DNA of 48,175 bases from Phycisphaerales bacterium (GCA_028289195.1 JANQQR010000019.1:1-48175), one strand, 5' to 3'. Counted from the first letter of the stretch, positions 1-8,463 are shown. Notes: a model not told the origin generated them from the sequence alone. Program-made: numbers and translations.

Positions 1-656
1 ATCGAACCTCCATAGAGGATGCGGATCGACGAGGCCAGGGCGCCGTCGACGGTCTCGGCGATCAGGGCGCGGATCTTGGCGTGGGCGTCCTGGGCATCGT
101 CGGGCGTCGCGGCCAGGCCGGTGCCGATCGCCCACACCGGCTCGTAGGCGATGGTCAGCTTGTCGAGGTCGGCGCGGGGGATGCCGTCGAGTGCCGTGAG
201 CACCTGGCGCCGATTGACCTCGTCGGTCTCGCCGGCCTTTCGTTGCTCGAGCGTCTCACCGATACACAGAATGCAGCCGATCCCGGCGCTGAGGGTCGCG
301 CGGGTCTTGCTTGCGACCAGCCCATCGTCTTCACCGATGACGTGCCGACGCTCCGAGTGCCCCGTCAGGACATGTCGCACGCCGAGGTCGGCGAGCATCG
401 ACAGCGAGACCTCTCCGGTGAACGCGCCGTTGGCCGCGTGGTAGACGTCCTGCGCTCCCAGCGCGATGGCGGAGCCCTCCAGCGCGCCCCGGGCGGCGTC
501 GAGGTAGACGAACGGTGGGCAGACGCCCAGCTCGACCGAGCCGGTCAGCTCCATCGCGAGCGGCTTGAGGCCCTCGATCAGCGCGATCGCGCCGGCGCGA
601 TCGGTGTTCATCTTCCAGTTGCCGGCGACAAACGGGGTGCGCCCACTCTCGGTCAT
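1..656 (-). CDS. tpiA: Triosephosphate isomerase, C-terminal end cut by window edge
   Basis: Glycolytic enzyme interconverting dihydroxyacetone phosphate and glyceraldehyde 3-phosphate in the cytoplasm. The first 218 residues are present and the gene runs off the left edge. The N-terminal substrate loop GNWKMN gives Asn13 and Lys15, the catalytic histidine is His100 in LTGHSERR, the catalytic glutamate is Glu172 in YEPVWAIGTG, and the phosphate-binding RILYGGS is at the truncated end. All catalytic residues are therefore seen. The ATG at 656 is preceded by a purine-rich ribosome site (GGAGAGGGAG) about 8 bases upstream. Only about 30 C-terminal residues should be missing compared with the usual 250. 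It is transcribed away from the window, with a -10 candidate at 702-707. Confidence 0.97.
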   Translation of the reverse strand, partial: MTESGRTPFVAGNWKMNTDRAGAIALIEGLKPLAMELTGSVELGVCPPFVYLDAARGALEGSAIALGAQDVYHAANGAFTGEVSLSMLADLGVRHVLTGHSERRHVIGEDDGLVASKTRATLSAGIGCILCIGETLEQRKAGETDEVNRRQVLTALDGIPRADLDKLTIAYEPVWAIGTGLAATPDDAQDAHAKIRALIAETVDGALASSIRILYGGS

Positions 657-701
657 TGCAGCAAACTCCCTCTCCGCGGGGTTGGTTGAATCGAACGCGC
701 G

Positions 702-707
702 AGTATA
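702..707 (-). promoter_or_regulatory. Candidate -10 element for tpiA (TATACT)
   Basis: Read on the minus strand this is TATACT, five of six matches to the bacterial -10 consensus, 46 bases before the tpiA ATG. No good -35 hexamer sits 16-18 bases upstream. It is an AT-rich hexamer in otherwise GC-rich DNA, which is the main reason to trust it. Confidence 0.4.
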
Positions 708-743
708 GCGGTGCGGAGCAGAGACCCTGCGCAACCGTCTGTC

Positions 744-1733
744 TCAGCGGGACTGACCGCCGGGAATCGCCGGGTTCTGGCGTTGCAGCACGCGCTCGAG
801 CGCGCTGGCCCGCTCGAACATGCGTTCGGCGTAGGAGGGACGCCCCTCGCAGAGCATCAGGTAGCCCACGAGGCGCCACGCCTCGGGGCTCGGCTCCGCG
901 TTGGCGGCGCGGACGGCCCGGGTCACGATCCCGCGCATCGATGACCGCGAGCCGATGAGGCCGGGGCCATTGAGCGGATCGTCCTTAAGGGAGGGTTGCT
1001 CCTCGTAGGCGCGATCGAAGCGGTCGACAGCCTCTGCGAACTCGCCCGCGGCCGCGTACGCGAGCGCAGCGCCGCGGAGCTCCGAGCGGTCCGGTGCGGA
1101 CGACCCGGTCCGCATCTCCTGTGCGACCCGCTCCGAGTGACGCCGGTCGAGGATCTGAGCGGCCACGAGATACTCCTCCTCGTCGAAGGCCTGCAGCGCC
1201 AGATCAACCGGCTGCTGCGCCGGAGCCTGCGGTGCGGCTCCGGGCTCGGTGTTCGGAGGGAGGTCGAGGAGTGCCGGGTCGACGCGGCGCGCGACTTCGA
1301 ACAGCGGAGGGCCGGCGTACTGCTGAGGCCAGTAAAACGGCTGCGCCGAGTAGTCGAGCTGGATGACGCCGTTGTTGCTGTGATATCCGCCGTAGGAGCG
1401 GGCGCGATAGCCGGGGCCGTAGTAAGGCGGGTAGCCGAAGTACCAGCCCTCTTCGCCGCGCCGATAGAGCGGGTTCACGGCGGGGTAATACGACCCCGAG
1501 CGGCTCGCGTCGAGGTTGATGCCGATCGGGGGCAGGGGCGTGTGCACCACGGGGTGGCCTGTGATGCGCGAGTAGTTGCCCGGGAACGCCGGGCTGCCGA
1601 GATAGATGGACCGATTGGGGCCGCTGATCGAGATCGACTGGGCGCCCGCCTGCTGCAGGCCCACGGGACCTAACACGACCACCCCGGCGATTGCCGCGGC
1701 AGCGAGCAGGGGATGGCGATCAGGTCGTGCCAT
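744..1733 (-). CDS. Secreted hypothetical protein with C-terminal TPR-like helices
   Basis: A 329-residue protein that I do not recognise by name. The start at 1733 begins a clear signal peptide: MARPDRH, then an Ala/Val/Leu-rich core, then AGAQ as a likely cleavage site near residue 32. The reading frame is open further upstream, but that extension has no signal-like or coding character. Residues about 70-150 are rich in Tyr, Gly and Pro (YYPAVNPLYRRG, YPPYYGPGYRARSYGGY), suggesting a low-complexity extended segment. The last 150 residues are helical and alanine-rich (FDEEEYLVAAQILDRR, AALAYAAAGEFAEAVDRFDR), resembling two or three tetratricopeptide repeats. It probably acts in the periplasm or envelope by protein contacts. 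It lies behind tpiA in the opposite transcriptional order on the same strand, 87 bases from the tpiA start. Confidence 0.75.
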   Translation of the reverse strand: MARPDRHPLLAAAAIAGVVVLGPVGLQQAGAQSISISGPNRSIYLGSPAFPGNYSRITGHPVVHTPLPPIGINLDASRSGSYYPAVNPLYRRGEEGWYFGYPPYYGPGYRARSYGGYHSNNGVIQLDYSAQPFYWPQQYAGPPLFEVARRVDPALLDLPPNTEPGAAPQAPAQQPVDLALQAFDEEEYLVAAQILDRRHSERVAQEMRTGSSAPDRSELRGAALAYAAAGEFAEAVDRFDRAYEEQPSLKDDPLNGPGLIGSRSSMRGIVTRAVRAANAEPSPEAWRLVGYLMLCEGRPSYAERMFERASALERVLQRQNPAIPGGQSR

Positions 1734-1984
1734 TGGGTCGTGTCCGGGGTATCTGACGCGCAGCAATCCTAGGGGTTCGGGGCGTGGATATCCGATTCGG
1801 CATCTGGGAGGGCCTTTCCGGTGCGAATCGAGGAGGACCCTGCCAGCTTTGTGCCTCCCGGGCGTCCGGGATAGGATCAACCCCGGTTTTGGGGGCGGCA
1901 CGACCGGCGTCGGGCCGTCACGAGGGAGACGGGGCAGGATGCGACGCGCACGACGCCAGGACGGCGGCTCCCAAGGGGATATGC
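1734..1984. other. Divergent intergenic region, no gene seen
   Basis: This 251-base stretch lies between the divergent secreted protein and the amidohydrolase-like gene. Both flanking reading frames extend into it, but the start sites chosen (a signal peptide on one side, an AAGGGG ribosome site at about 1972-1977 on the other) leave it non-coding. It must hold both promoters; I could not find convincing -35/-10 pairs. Confidence 0.5.
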
Positions 1985-2887
1985 ATGACCGTTGATCTCT
2001 GTACGAGAGTCTGGACCGGCGCCCAGCCCTGGGGGGCGACCTCCAGCGGGCCCCGGGCGGGCGATTCGTCGCCGGGCGCCCACGACTCCGCGATGCACTG
2101 TGTCGATGTCGCCGCGATCGCCGGCTACCGCTGCGAGCGGGTCGGGGGCCACATCCCGACCGAACGGGTGGCCGCGATGGTGAACGCGGATCCAGACCAT
2201 CGCGTGGGCTTCGCCGGGATCGATCCCGGCGCGCCGAGCGCGATGGACGACCTCGAGTCGGCGCGCGAGCAGGGCATGGCCGCGATCTCGATCGCGCCGG
2301 CAGATCAGGGAGTCCGACCGACCGACGACCGCTCCATGGCGGTGCTCGAGTGGTGCGCTGCGCGCGGGATGCCGGTGCACGTCTCGAACCCGGGCCTGAT
2401 GACGAGCCAGAGTGTGCTTGAGTACGCGCGGCCCGCGCTTTTCGACGAAGCAGCGCGGCAGCTGCCCAAGCTGACGATTGTCTTCGGCGACCTCGGGCGC
2501 GTGTTCCTCGACGAGGCTCTGGCGATGGCCGGGAAGCACCCGCGCGTGTTCGCGGAGATCTCGACCGTCGTGCTCCGCCCGGGCATGCTGGTGCACGCCC
2601 TCACGCACGCGTTCGAGCGCGACGTCCTCGACAAGCTGCTGTTCGCCAGCGGGTTCCCCTACGAGTCGCCCGAGCGGGCGATCGCCAGGGTCTACAGCGT
2701 GAACACGCTCGCAGGCGGCCCGGTGGTGGCCTCGGGCGCAACGATCATCCCCCGCGAGCGCCTGCGCACGCTCGTCGAGCGTGATTCGCTCGCGCTGATC
2801 GGAATCGAGCATGACGGGGCCGAGCGCGAGACACCCGAAGGCATCACGCGCCTGTCGCGCCAGCTCGAAGTAAGCCCCGACGCGTGA
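1985..2887 (+). CDS. Amidohydrolase-2-fold protein without metal ligands (probable pseudoenzyme)
   Basis: 300 residues with the layout of the amidohydrolase_2 (PF04909) TIM barrel. The conserved framework is visible: HRVGFAGIDP near 72-81, LEYARPALFDEAARQLPKL (145-163), and HPRVFAEIS (185-193). Every metal-binding position of the family is changed. The N-terminal HxH is Cys6-Thr7-Arg8. The strand-5 histidine is Ser134 in VHVSNP. The strand-6 histidine of IAHLG is Asp169 in VFGDLG. The strand-8 aspartate of FGSDFP is Gly223 in FASGFP. It therefore should not hydrolyse in the normal way, although the fold looks intact and the frame is undamaged. ATG at 1985 follows AAGGGG. Its stop overlaps the GTG of the next gene (GTGA), so the lipoprotein is probably translated with it. 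Confidence 0.8.
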   Translation: MTVDLCTRVWTGAQPWGATSSGPRAGDSSPGAHDSAMHCVDVAAIAGYRCERVGGHIPTERVAAMVNADPDHRVGFAGIDPGAPSAMDDLESAREQGMAAISIAPADQGVRPTDDRSMAVLEWCAARGMPVHVSNPGLMTSQSVLEYARPALFDEAARQLPKLTIVFGDLGRVFLDEALAMAGKHPRVFAEISTVVLRPGMLVHALTHAFERDVLDKLLFASGFPYESPERAIARVYSVNTLAGGPVVASGATIIPRERLRTLVERDSLALIGIEHDGAERETPEGITRLSRQLEVSPDA

Positions 2888-3471
2888 AGCTCCGGGCGCT
2901 GTTCATCCTCGCGTGTTGTGCGCTGGCACTCGCGCCGCTCCTCGGGTGCGCGTCGCGACCGACGCTGCAATTGCAGGGCATCGAGACGCAGCGGGTCCTG
3001 CTCCCCGAATACGTCACCGCCGTCTATCGCGCGATCGACGAGAACACGGCGGACATCTTCCTGAGCGATCTGCCGGCCGACCAGATCGAGGGACGCCTCT
3101 CCAACGCCGCGTCCGGGCTCGCCGGGACGCCCGGTGTCGTGATCCACATCCATGTATTCCTGACTCCAGTGGCGGGGCGGACGCCGATCGAGTTCTCGGC
3201 GAGCAACGTAAGCATGACCGCCGTCGTCATGACCGGGGAGTCCGTGGGCATCTACGCCGGCGGAGCGTTCTGCCTGCCCTCCACGGCTATGGGGCGCGCG
3301 AAGTTCAAGGGCCGCCTGCGCGAGGGCACGATGCGCCTGGTGCATTCCGAGCAGGGGTTCGAGGACATGCTGGGGGCGACCGAGGTCTCGGGACGCGTGT
3401 TCGCGCGGCGCGACGACAACCTCGCCGGACGAATCAGCGAGCGGATGGCGGTCCTCCTGGGCAGCCGCTAG
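2884..3471 (+). CDS. Small lipoprotein coupled to the amidohydrolase-like gene
   Basis: 195 residues with a lipoprotein signal: MKLR, a hydrophobic core, and the lipobox LLGC with Cys22 as the lipidated residue. The mature part has no motif that I recognise. It has alternating hydrophobic segments such as VVIHIHVFLTP and SMTAVVMTGESVGIYAGGAF that suggest a beta-rich fold. The GTG start at 2884 overlaps the upstream stop by four bases. It ends against the convergent amidohydrolase at 3468, and both genes use the palindromic CTAG at 3468-3471 as stop codon. The role is unknown; the coupling suggests that it works with the protein encoded just upstream. Confidence 0.8.
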   Translation: MKLRALFILACCALALAPLLGCASRPTLQLQGIETQRVLLPEYVTAVYRAIDENTADIFLSDLPADQIEGRLSNAASGLAGTPGVVIHIHVFLTPVAGRTPIEFSASNVSMTAVVMTGESVGIYAGGAFCLPSTAMGRAKFKGRLREGTMRLVHSEQGFEDMLGATEVSGRVFARRDDNLAGRISERMAVLLGSR

Positions 3472-4604
3472 GCGGGCGCCGACCAGCGCCCCTCGTACCA
3501 CGCGTTGAGCAGGTCGCCCGCGGCATCGCGGTACACCGATCGCATGATGTCGGACGGCACAGAGTGGCCCCGCAGCGCGGGCGCCGACATCTCGTCGTGT
3601 TTCGCCGGGTCGACCAGCATGAGGTCCGGGTCGGCGATCGGCGACTCGCCGTCGTAGTCCGTCTCGAAAAGCGTGCGCAGGGCCCAGTACCGGCTCGCGT
3701 ACAGATCGAACGCCTCGTCCTCGCTGGCGACGTCCGAGTTCGGGGCCCGGCTGCCGGTCGGCGCGTCGCCCCCGACATGGATCTCGCTGGAGACGATGTC
3801 CGATCCGAAAAGGACGCGTCCCTGGTACCTGCGGAGGAACGCGACGAACTCCTGGCTGGGGTGCTTGCTCAACTCGCGCACCATCCACTTGCATGCGCTC
3901 GTGTCGAGGTTGAGATTCGCGTGCCGATCGAGCAGGCCGGAGAGAAAGTCGAGGTCTTCCGGCCACCCGCCCATGTGCGCGAGGATCCACGGGATCGAGC
4001 GGTACTCCTCGACGAGGCGCTCGAGCGGCTCGTACTGGTCGGCCTTGGTGCCGTAGAACGAGGAGTCGGCGTACTTGGTGCCGAACCACGTGTCGGGGTC
4101 GGCGACGTGGGCCATGAACATCATGCCGAGAGACGCGCCGTGATCCATCTGCTTGCGGCGCCACGGGCTCTCGAGAGTCATCAGCAGCGGGTCGCCCATC
4201 TCCTTGCCGAAGTCGCGCCCGCGCGGGGCCACCCAAAACTTGCACATCCGTGCGCCCAGCGCGTGCCACTCGGTCATGCGTGTGATGTAGCCCCCGGCGA
4301 ACGCGTCGGCCTTATCGGCCGCGCCGAAGTCGGGCACCGCGATGAACCGGATGGTGTCGCCGAGGTTGCGCTGCACCGTCTCGGCGTGGTCGAACTGCGA
4401 CATCGAGTACGTGAGCCCGACGCCGTACAACTCGCGTGCCTTGGCGTAGATGCGCGCCGCCCTGTCGCCGTTGATATGGCTGTGGACGTCGACAATGGGC
4501 CCGCCGAGGTCGTCGATGGGCAGGAATCGTGAGGCCTCGGCCCGGTAGTCGATGCCGAGGCGATTGGCGGCCGACGGCGCTGCTGGTGGCTGGTTCGTGG
4601 TCAT
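3468..4604 (-). CDS. Amidohydrolase family metal-dependent hydrolase
   Basis: 378 residues of the amidohydrolase_2 type, with the expected metal ligands in order: His41 and His43 in DVHSHINGD, Lys122 in RMCKFW, His166 in FMAHVADP, His210 in ILAHMGG and Asp269 in LFGSDI. It should bind one or two divalent metals and cleave or decarboxylate a small organic substrate; the substrate cannot be told from sequence. It has no signal peptide, so it is cytoplasmic. The ATG at 4604 has no clear ribosome-binding site and lies 42 bases from the divergent DUF1643 gene. It contrasts with the ligand-less relative at 1985 on the opposite strand, though the two are not close copies. Confidence 0.88.
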   Translation of the reverse strand: MTTNQPPAAPSAANRLGIDYRAEASRFLPIDDLGGPIVDVHSHINGDRAARIYAKARELYGVGLTYSMSQFDHAETVQRNLGDTIRFIAVPDFGAADKADAFAGGYITRMTEWHALGARMCKFWVAPRGRDFGKEMGDPLLMTLESPWRRKQMDHGASLGMMFMAHVADPDTWFGTKYADSSFYGTKADQYEPLERLVEEYRSIPWILAHMGGWPEDLDFLSGLLDRHANLNLDTSACKWMVRELSKHPSQEFVAFLRRYQGRVLFGSDIVSSEIHVGGDAPTGSRAPNSDVASEDEAFDLYASRYWALRTLFETDYDGESPIADPDLMLVDPAKHDEMSAPALRGHSVPSDIMRSVYRDAAGDLLNAWYEGRWSAPA

Positions 4605-4646
4605 CGCGGGCGATGGTAGGGGGGCTGGCTCGGGTAGGCTGGGCGG

Positions 4647-5150
4647 GTGGCCGTCGCTGATGCCCCCGTCATCCGAGACGCAACGTTCAGCCTCTGCGGG
4701 GCCTACCGCTATCGGCTCGGGCGGCGCTGGGACGCCGGCGCGGGGCGCGCGTGCTTCGTGATGCTCAACCCCTCCACGGCCGACGCCGAGCGCGACGACC
4801 CGACGATCCGGCGTTGCATCGGCTTCGCGCAGCGCTGGGGCTATTCCAGCCTTGAGGTCGTCAACCTCTTCGCGTTCCGTGCCACCAACCCGGCCGCGCT
4901 GCGCGACGCTGGCGACCCGATCGGCGCGGACAGCGACCGCTTCATCGAGGAGGCCGCGAGCGGCAGCGATCGCGTCGTCTGCGCGTGGGGCGCAGACCGG
5001 TTTGCTCAGGCATCCGGCCGGGCGACGGATGTGCTCGCGATCCTGAAGGGATGCTCAGAGGCCCGCTGCCTCGGCGTCACCAGCGAAGGGCACCCGCGTC
5101 ACCCGCTCTACGTGCGGGCCGAGACGCGCACGCGGCGATTCACGGACTAG
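4647..5150 (+). CDS. DUF1643 domain protein
   Basis: 167 residues matching the DUF1643 family over nearly its whole length. The hallmark CFVMLNPSTADAERDDPTIR (about residues 36-55) is followed by RRCIGFAQRWGY and by VVNLFAFRATNPAAL. The family is of unknown function and is often found near mobile or accessory genes; this copy looks ordinary in base composition. The start is GTG at 4647; no other start precedes the conserved core, and the ribosome site is weak. It is cytoplasmic and transcribed divergently from the amidohydrolase at 4604. Confidence 0.88.
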   Translation: MAVADAPVIRDATFSLCGAYRYRLGRRWDAGAGRACFVMLNPSTADAERDDPTIRRCIGFAQRWGYSSLEVVNLFAFRATNPAALRDAGDPIGADSDRFIEEAASGSDRVVCAWGADRFAQASGRATDVLAILKGCSEARCLGVTSEGHPRHPLYVRAETRTRRFTD

Positions 5151-5184
5151 CAAGACGCCCCTCGGGCTTCCGTTCCGTTCCCGC

Positions 5185-7818
5185 TCAGCGTCCATCGCCG
5201 TCGGAGCGCATCATCTTCTGCAGCACCGCGGGGTCGTACCCGCTCGACGACCTCTGGCCCGACGGTTCGAGCACCGTCGTCACGTCCACGCTGCCGCTGG
5301 ACGACGACGGCACCTGGCTCCACAACAGCGCCGCCTCTGCGGCCTGGCGGGCCATGAAGATCGTGTCGCTGAGCTTGGCCCCGAACGTCCGCTCGAGCGG
5401 AGCGCGGGGCACGAGCACGACGTCGCCGGCGAGCAGCGACGTTGACATCTTCAGGCCGCGCCGCTGCTGCATGGACTCGACGCTCCCGTCGGCGCGCACC
5501 ACGTAGATGCGTTCGTCGTCGGCGTTCTCGGTCAGACCCCCCGCGTTGTCGAGCACGTCGCCGACGGTGATGCCCGGCGAGGCGACGAAGCTGCTCGGGT
5601 TGAAGACGTGGCCCACGATGGAAACCGTTTCCTGGCGCCGGGGGACCGTCAGCGTGTCGCCGGTCTCCAGCGCGAGGTTCGCCTCGCTCGTCGGGAAGTC
5701 GGGCCGGAGGAACGGCACGACAACTCGCCCGTTGGCGTCGATCTCGGCCATCCGCTGCATGAGGTCCTCGGTCTGCTCCAGCGCGATCCCCGCGGCCGTG
5801 CCCTCGCGGGTCTGCCCGGTCTGGACCATCGACTCGAGCGCCGATTCGTAGGCCCGGCGGGTCTGCTCCTCGAGGTGCTCGTAGCGCTCCTGCTGCAGGC
5901 GCCGCACGCTGACGCGTGTGAACTCGGCGGCGCGCATGTCGGCCGAGCCGAGCACGCCTCCGGCAGCCGCGATCAGGTCGGAGATCCGTGCCCCGGCGGG
6001 GAACACGTACTCCCCCGGGAACCGGACCTGCCCCTCGATCCGCGCGCGGACCTCGATGTGCCCCATGCGACGGATGACCACGCGGTCCTCGCGTTCGAGG
6101 ACGGGGTCGTTGGCAGGGTCGCCGTCGAGCGCTGCGCCCAGGTTGAACCGGTGGCGCCGGACCTCGAGCTGCAGCGTGCTCGGGTTGTAGACCTTGCGGA
6201 TGAGCTCGGCCTCTTCGTAGAACACGTCGGCCGTGAGGTTGCCGGCGATGGCCACGAGGTCGCTGACACGCTGGCCGGCGGTGAGCTCGTAGTCGCCGGG
6301 GCGGCGCACGGCGCCCATGATCGTGACGGCCGGCAGGTCGATCGCGTCCTGGATCGTGCGGATCTCGATGCGATCGAGCGGCTCGATGATCACGTCGTGG
6401 TCCGGATGTCCCATCAGGGCGTGGCGGAGATCGACCACGAGCACGCGCCGCGACGTCTCGAGCGCGGTGCGATCGTGGACCGACTCGACGCTGTCGGTCT
6501 CCCCGACCTGGCGTGAGATGAGCGCCTGCGGCAGGTATGCGCTCACCGTCAGCCCGTCGGCGAGGTCGATGACCTCGGCGAGGCGCAGGCCCTCGCGGTG
6601 CTGGTACCGGCCCGGACGCACCACGGCCCCCACGATCTCGATGCGCGGGTTCAGCGAGCGATCGACCGAACCGATCAGGAGCAGGTCACCGTCGCTGAGC
6701 GCGGCGTTCATCCCGGAAACGTCGAGCTCGACGTCGACCGCTTCGCGTCCGCGTCCCTCGCGGGTGCGCTCGATCTGTGCACGAGCCGTGAACGCAAAGG
6801 GCGTGAGCCCGCCGGCGAGTTCGAGCGCGCTCGAAACGGTGGCGCTCTCGTCGAGCAGCTCGTAGATCGCCGGGCTCTGGACGTCGCCGGCCACGCCGAT
6901 CGTCTTGCCGATCGGGGGCACGTGGAGCGTGTCGCCGTCGCGGACCGAGAGCGAGGAGGCGCCGCGCTCGCCGCGCAGGAAGGCATAGAGATCGATGGTG
7001 TCCACGGTCTCGGCGCGGAGCAACCGGACGCGCCGGAGAGAGCCGGACTTCAGCGGCCCGCCGGCGCCGGAGAGGGCGTCGATCATGCTGGAGCGCGCCG
7101 GGAGCTCGATGAGGCCGGGCTGCGCGACCTGCCCGGTCACACGCACCTGCACGCGGCGCACCCGGGTGAGCGAGACCGCCACCTCGAAATCGCGCCGCAC
7201 GCGCGCGAGCGCCGATCGGACGACCCCGTCGAGCGCCGCGTACTCCAGGCCGGCGACAGGCAGCGCGCCGATCTCCGGGATGACGATGCTCCCCCGCTCG
7301 TTCACCGTGAGTTCGTGGCGGACGTCGTCGCCGCCCCATATCGAGACCATGATCTCGTCGCCGGGGCCGAGGACGTAGTCGTCCGGGGCGGGGCCGGAGT
7401 CGTCGGGCGTGGTGTCCTGTTGGAACGACTCGTATCCGAACTGGGTGAGCGAACGCTCGACACTCGCGCCAGCGTCGCCCGAGTACATATGTTCGAGGCG
7501 AGATCGGATCACCTGCTCCTCGCCCGATCGGCGTGCCGGCGCGCCCGGCCCCGAGCGCCTCGGCGCTTCGATCGGCCCGGTGAGGCTCGCCGGCCTGCCC
7601 CTGAGCTCGACACGCTGAGACGGCTCGAGCGCCGCGGTGTTCACCGGAGCGCTCGACGCGGGCAGCGGCCCGGGCTCCACGCGGCTCACGGGCTCGCTCA
7701 GCGCGTCGAGCCAGGAGGGGCGCTCCGTTTCGACCGCCGCGTGCTGCGCGCACCCCGCGAAGACGGGGGCAAGGAGCACGACGAGGATCGAGCGCACGAT
7801 GTGATGTCGGACCGGCAT
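5185..7818 (-). CDS. Polysaccharide export lipoprotein with about six SLBB repeats
   Basis: 877-residue outer-membrane export protein of the Wza/GumB class, carrying polymer across the outer membrane. The start at 7818 gives a lipoprotein signal ending in VFAGC (Cys23); the frame is open upstream but that part overlaps the receiver gene and looks non-coding. A Poly_export domain begins at DDYVLGPGDEIMVSIWGG (146-163). SLBB-type repeats follow at about 225-300, 306-383, 393-486, 498-584, 588-690 and 730-806, each with the VxGxVxxPGxY-like core and an RxSDLIAxAGG-like segment. A helical insert lies at 638-695. At more than twice the length of Wza it should build a taller periplasmic stack. It is transcribed divergently from the receiver/glycosyltransferase operon. 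Confidence 0.93.
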   Translation of the reverse strand: MPVRHHIVRSILVVLLAPVFAGCAQHAAVETERPSWLDALSEPVSRVEPGPLPASSAPVNTAALEPSQRVELRGRPASLTGPIEAPRRSGPGAPARRSGEEQVIRSRLEHMYSGDAGASVERSLTQFGYESFQQDTTPDDSGPAPDDYVLGPGDEIMVSIWGGDDVRHELTVNERGSIVIPEIGALPVAGLEYAALDGVVRSALARVRRDFEVAVSLTRVRRVQVRVTGQVAQPGLIELPARSSMIDALSGAGGPLKSGSLRRVRLLRAETVDTIDLYAFLRGERGASSLSVRDGDTLHVPPIGKTIGVAGDVQSPAIYELLDESATVSSALELAGGLTPFAFTARAQIERTREGRGREAVDVELDVSGMNAALSDGDLLLIGSVDRSLNPRIEIVGAVVRPGRYQHREGLRLAEVIDLADGLTVSAYLPQALISRQVGETDSVESVHDRTALETSRRVLVVDLRHALMGHPDHDVIIEPLDRIEIRTIQDAIDLPAVTIMGAVRRPGDYELTAGQRVSDLVAIAGNLTADVFYEEAELIRKVYNPSTLQLEVRRHRFNLGAALDGDPANDPVLEREDRVVIRRMGHIEVRARIEGQVRFPGEYVFPAGARISDLIAAAGGVLGSADMRAAEFTRVSVRRLQQERYEHLEEQTRRAYESALESMVQTGQTREGTAAGIALEQTEDLMQRMAEIDANGRVVVPFLRPDFPTSEANLALETGDTLTVPRRQETVSIVGHVFNPSSFVASPGITVGDVLDNAGGLTENADDERIYVVRADGSVESMQQRRGLKMSTSLLAGDVVLVPRAPLERTFGAKLSDTIFMARQAAEAALLWSQVPSSSSGSVDVTTVLEPSGQRSSSGYDPAVLQKMMRSDGDGR

Positions 7819-7893
7819 GCGTCGCTTATCGGCCCGGGAATGCCGCGCCGTGAGCCCGATCCGCACGATCGCTACAGGGATCCCCCGAAACGC

Positions 7894-7932
7894 GGGCGCA
7901 CGAACCGCGCTCCCGATGGCGGGAGTGCGCCC
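7894..7932. promoter_or_regulatory. Nested inverted repeat between the export gene and receiver gene
   Basis: Outer arms GGGCGCAC (7894-7901) and GTGCGCCC (7925-7932) enclose inner arms CTCCCG (7910-7915) and CGGGAG (7920-7925) around a 4-base loop. It lies in the 147-base divergent region and 34 bases before the receiver ATG. It could be an operator or a leader hairpin; no run of T follows, so it is not a typical terminator. Confidence 0.35.
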
Positions 7933-7965
7933 TGCCGATCTGAGTGGACAACGCCGGAGGGTTCC

Positions 7966-8463
7966 ATGTCCAAGCAGAAGTTCTCGGCACTTATCGTGGA
8001 CGACGACGAATGGTCGGTCCGTCTGATGCGCGGGATGCTCCACGAGTGTTTCCCGGGTCTGATAATCGACGCGACGTCTGACCCCGAGGTGCGCGAGGGG
8101 TACAACGTCTACTTCATCGACAACGAGATCAACGGCAACCGTTGCGCCCCCGAACTCGCGTCACGCGTTCGCGAGTCCGAGCCGTCCTCGCTCGTCATCG
8201 CGTTCAGCGGGACGCTCGATTCCGAGACGATGCGCGGACTCCTGAACTCCGGCTGCAGCGGCGTGTGCGACAAGTCGCGCCCCGACGATCTGCCCCGGAC
8301 GATGGAAGTGACCCAGCGGTACCTGCAGGAGCTGTCGGAAAGCACCTCGGACGGTCGCGTCAACGAGCGGGGGATGCTCAGCGCCCTCAACTCGATCAGC
8401 GGTCTGCTCCGCGAGTGGAACACCAAGCTCCGCGACGAAGACGAGAAGCAGGAACGCGCATGA
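7966..8463 (+). CDS. Stand-alone response-regulator receiver protein
   Basis: 165 residues with a receiver (REC) fold and no DNA-binding domain. Acidic residues Asp12-Asp14 form the metal pocket, Asp52 in YFIDNEING is the likely phosphoacceptor, Ser81 in IAFSGT is the switch residue, and Lys103 in CDKSRP is the conserved lysine. Residues 112-165 form a charged helical tail that is not a known output domain. The ATG follows GGAGG (7956-7960). Its stop overlaps the ATG of the phosphoglycosyl transferase fusion (ATGA at 8460-8463), tying it to polysaccharide synthesis. A plausible phosphodonor is the Hpt domain of the kinase at 18459. Confidence 0.85.
   Translation: MSKQKFSALIVDDDEWSVRLMRGMLHECFPGLIIDATSDPEVREGYNVYFIDNEINGNRCAPELASRVRESEPSSLVIAFSGTLDSETMRGLLNSGCSGVCDKSRPDDLPRTMEVTQRYLQELSESTSDGRVNERGMLSALNSISGLLREWNTKLRDEDEKQERA

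Noticed and set aside
2692..4269. Long minus-strand open frame of 525 codons
   Set aside because: It covers the lipoprotein and the amidohydrolase gene out of frame, is dominated by Arg, Pro and Gly, and has no recognisable motif. Such shadows are common at this GC content.
6598..7965. Plus-strand open frame leading into the receiver gene
   Set aside because: It lies antisense to the SLBB export protein, whose motifs are clear. The receiver starts at its own ATG with GGAGG at 7966.
7819..8043. N-terminal extension of the export protein
   Set aside because: It would overlap the receiver gene on the other strand and precede a perfect lipoprotein signal; the lipobox start at 7818 is much better.
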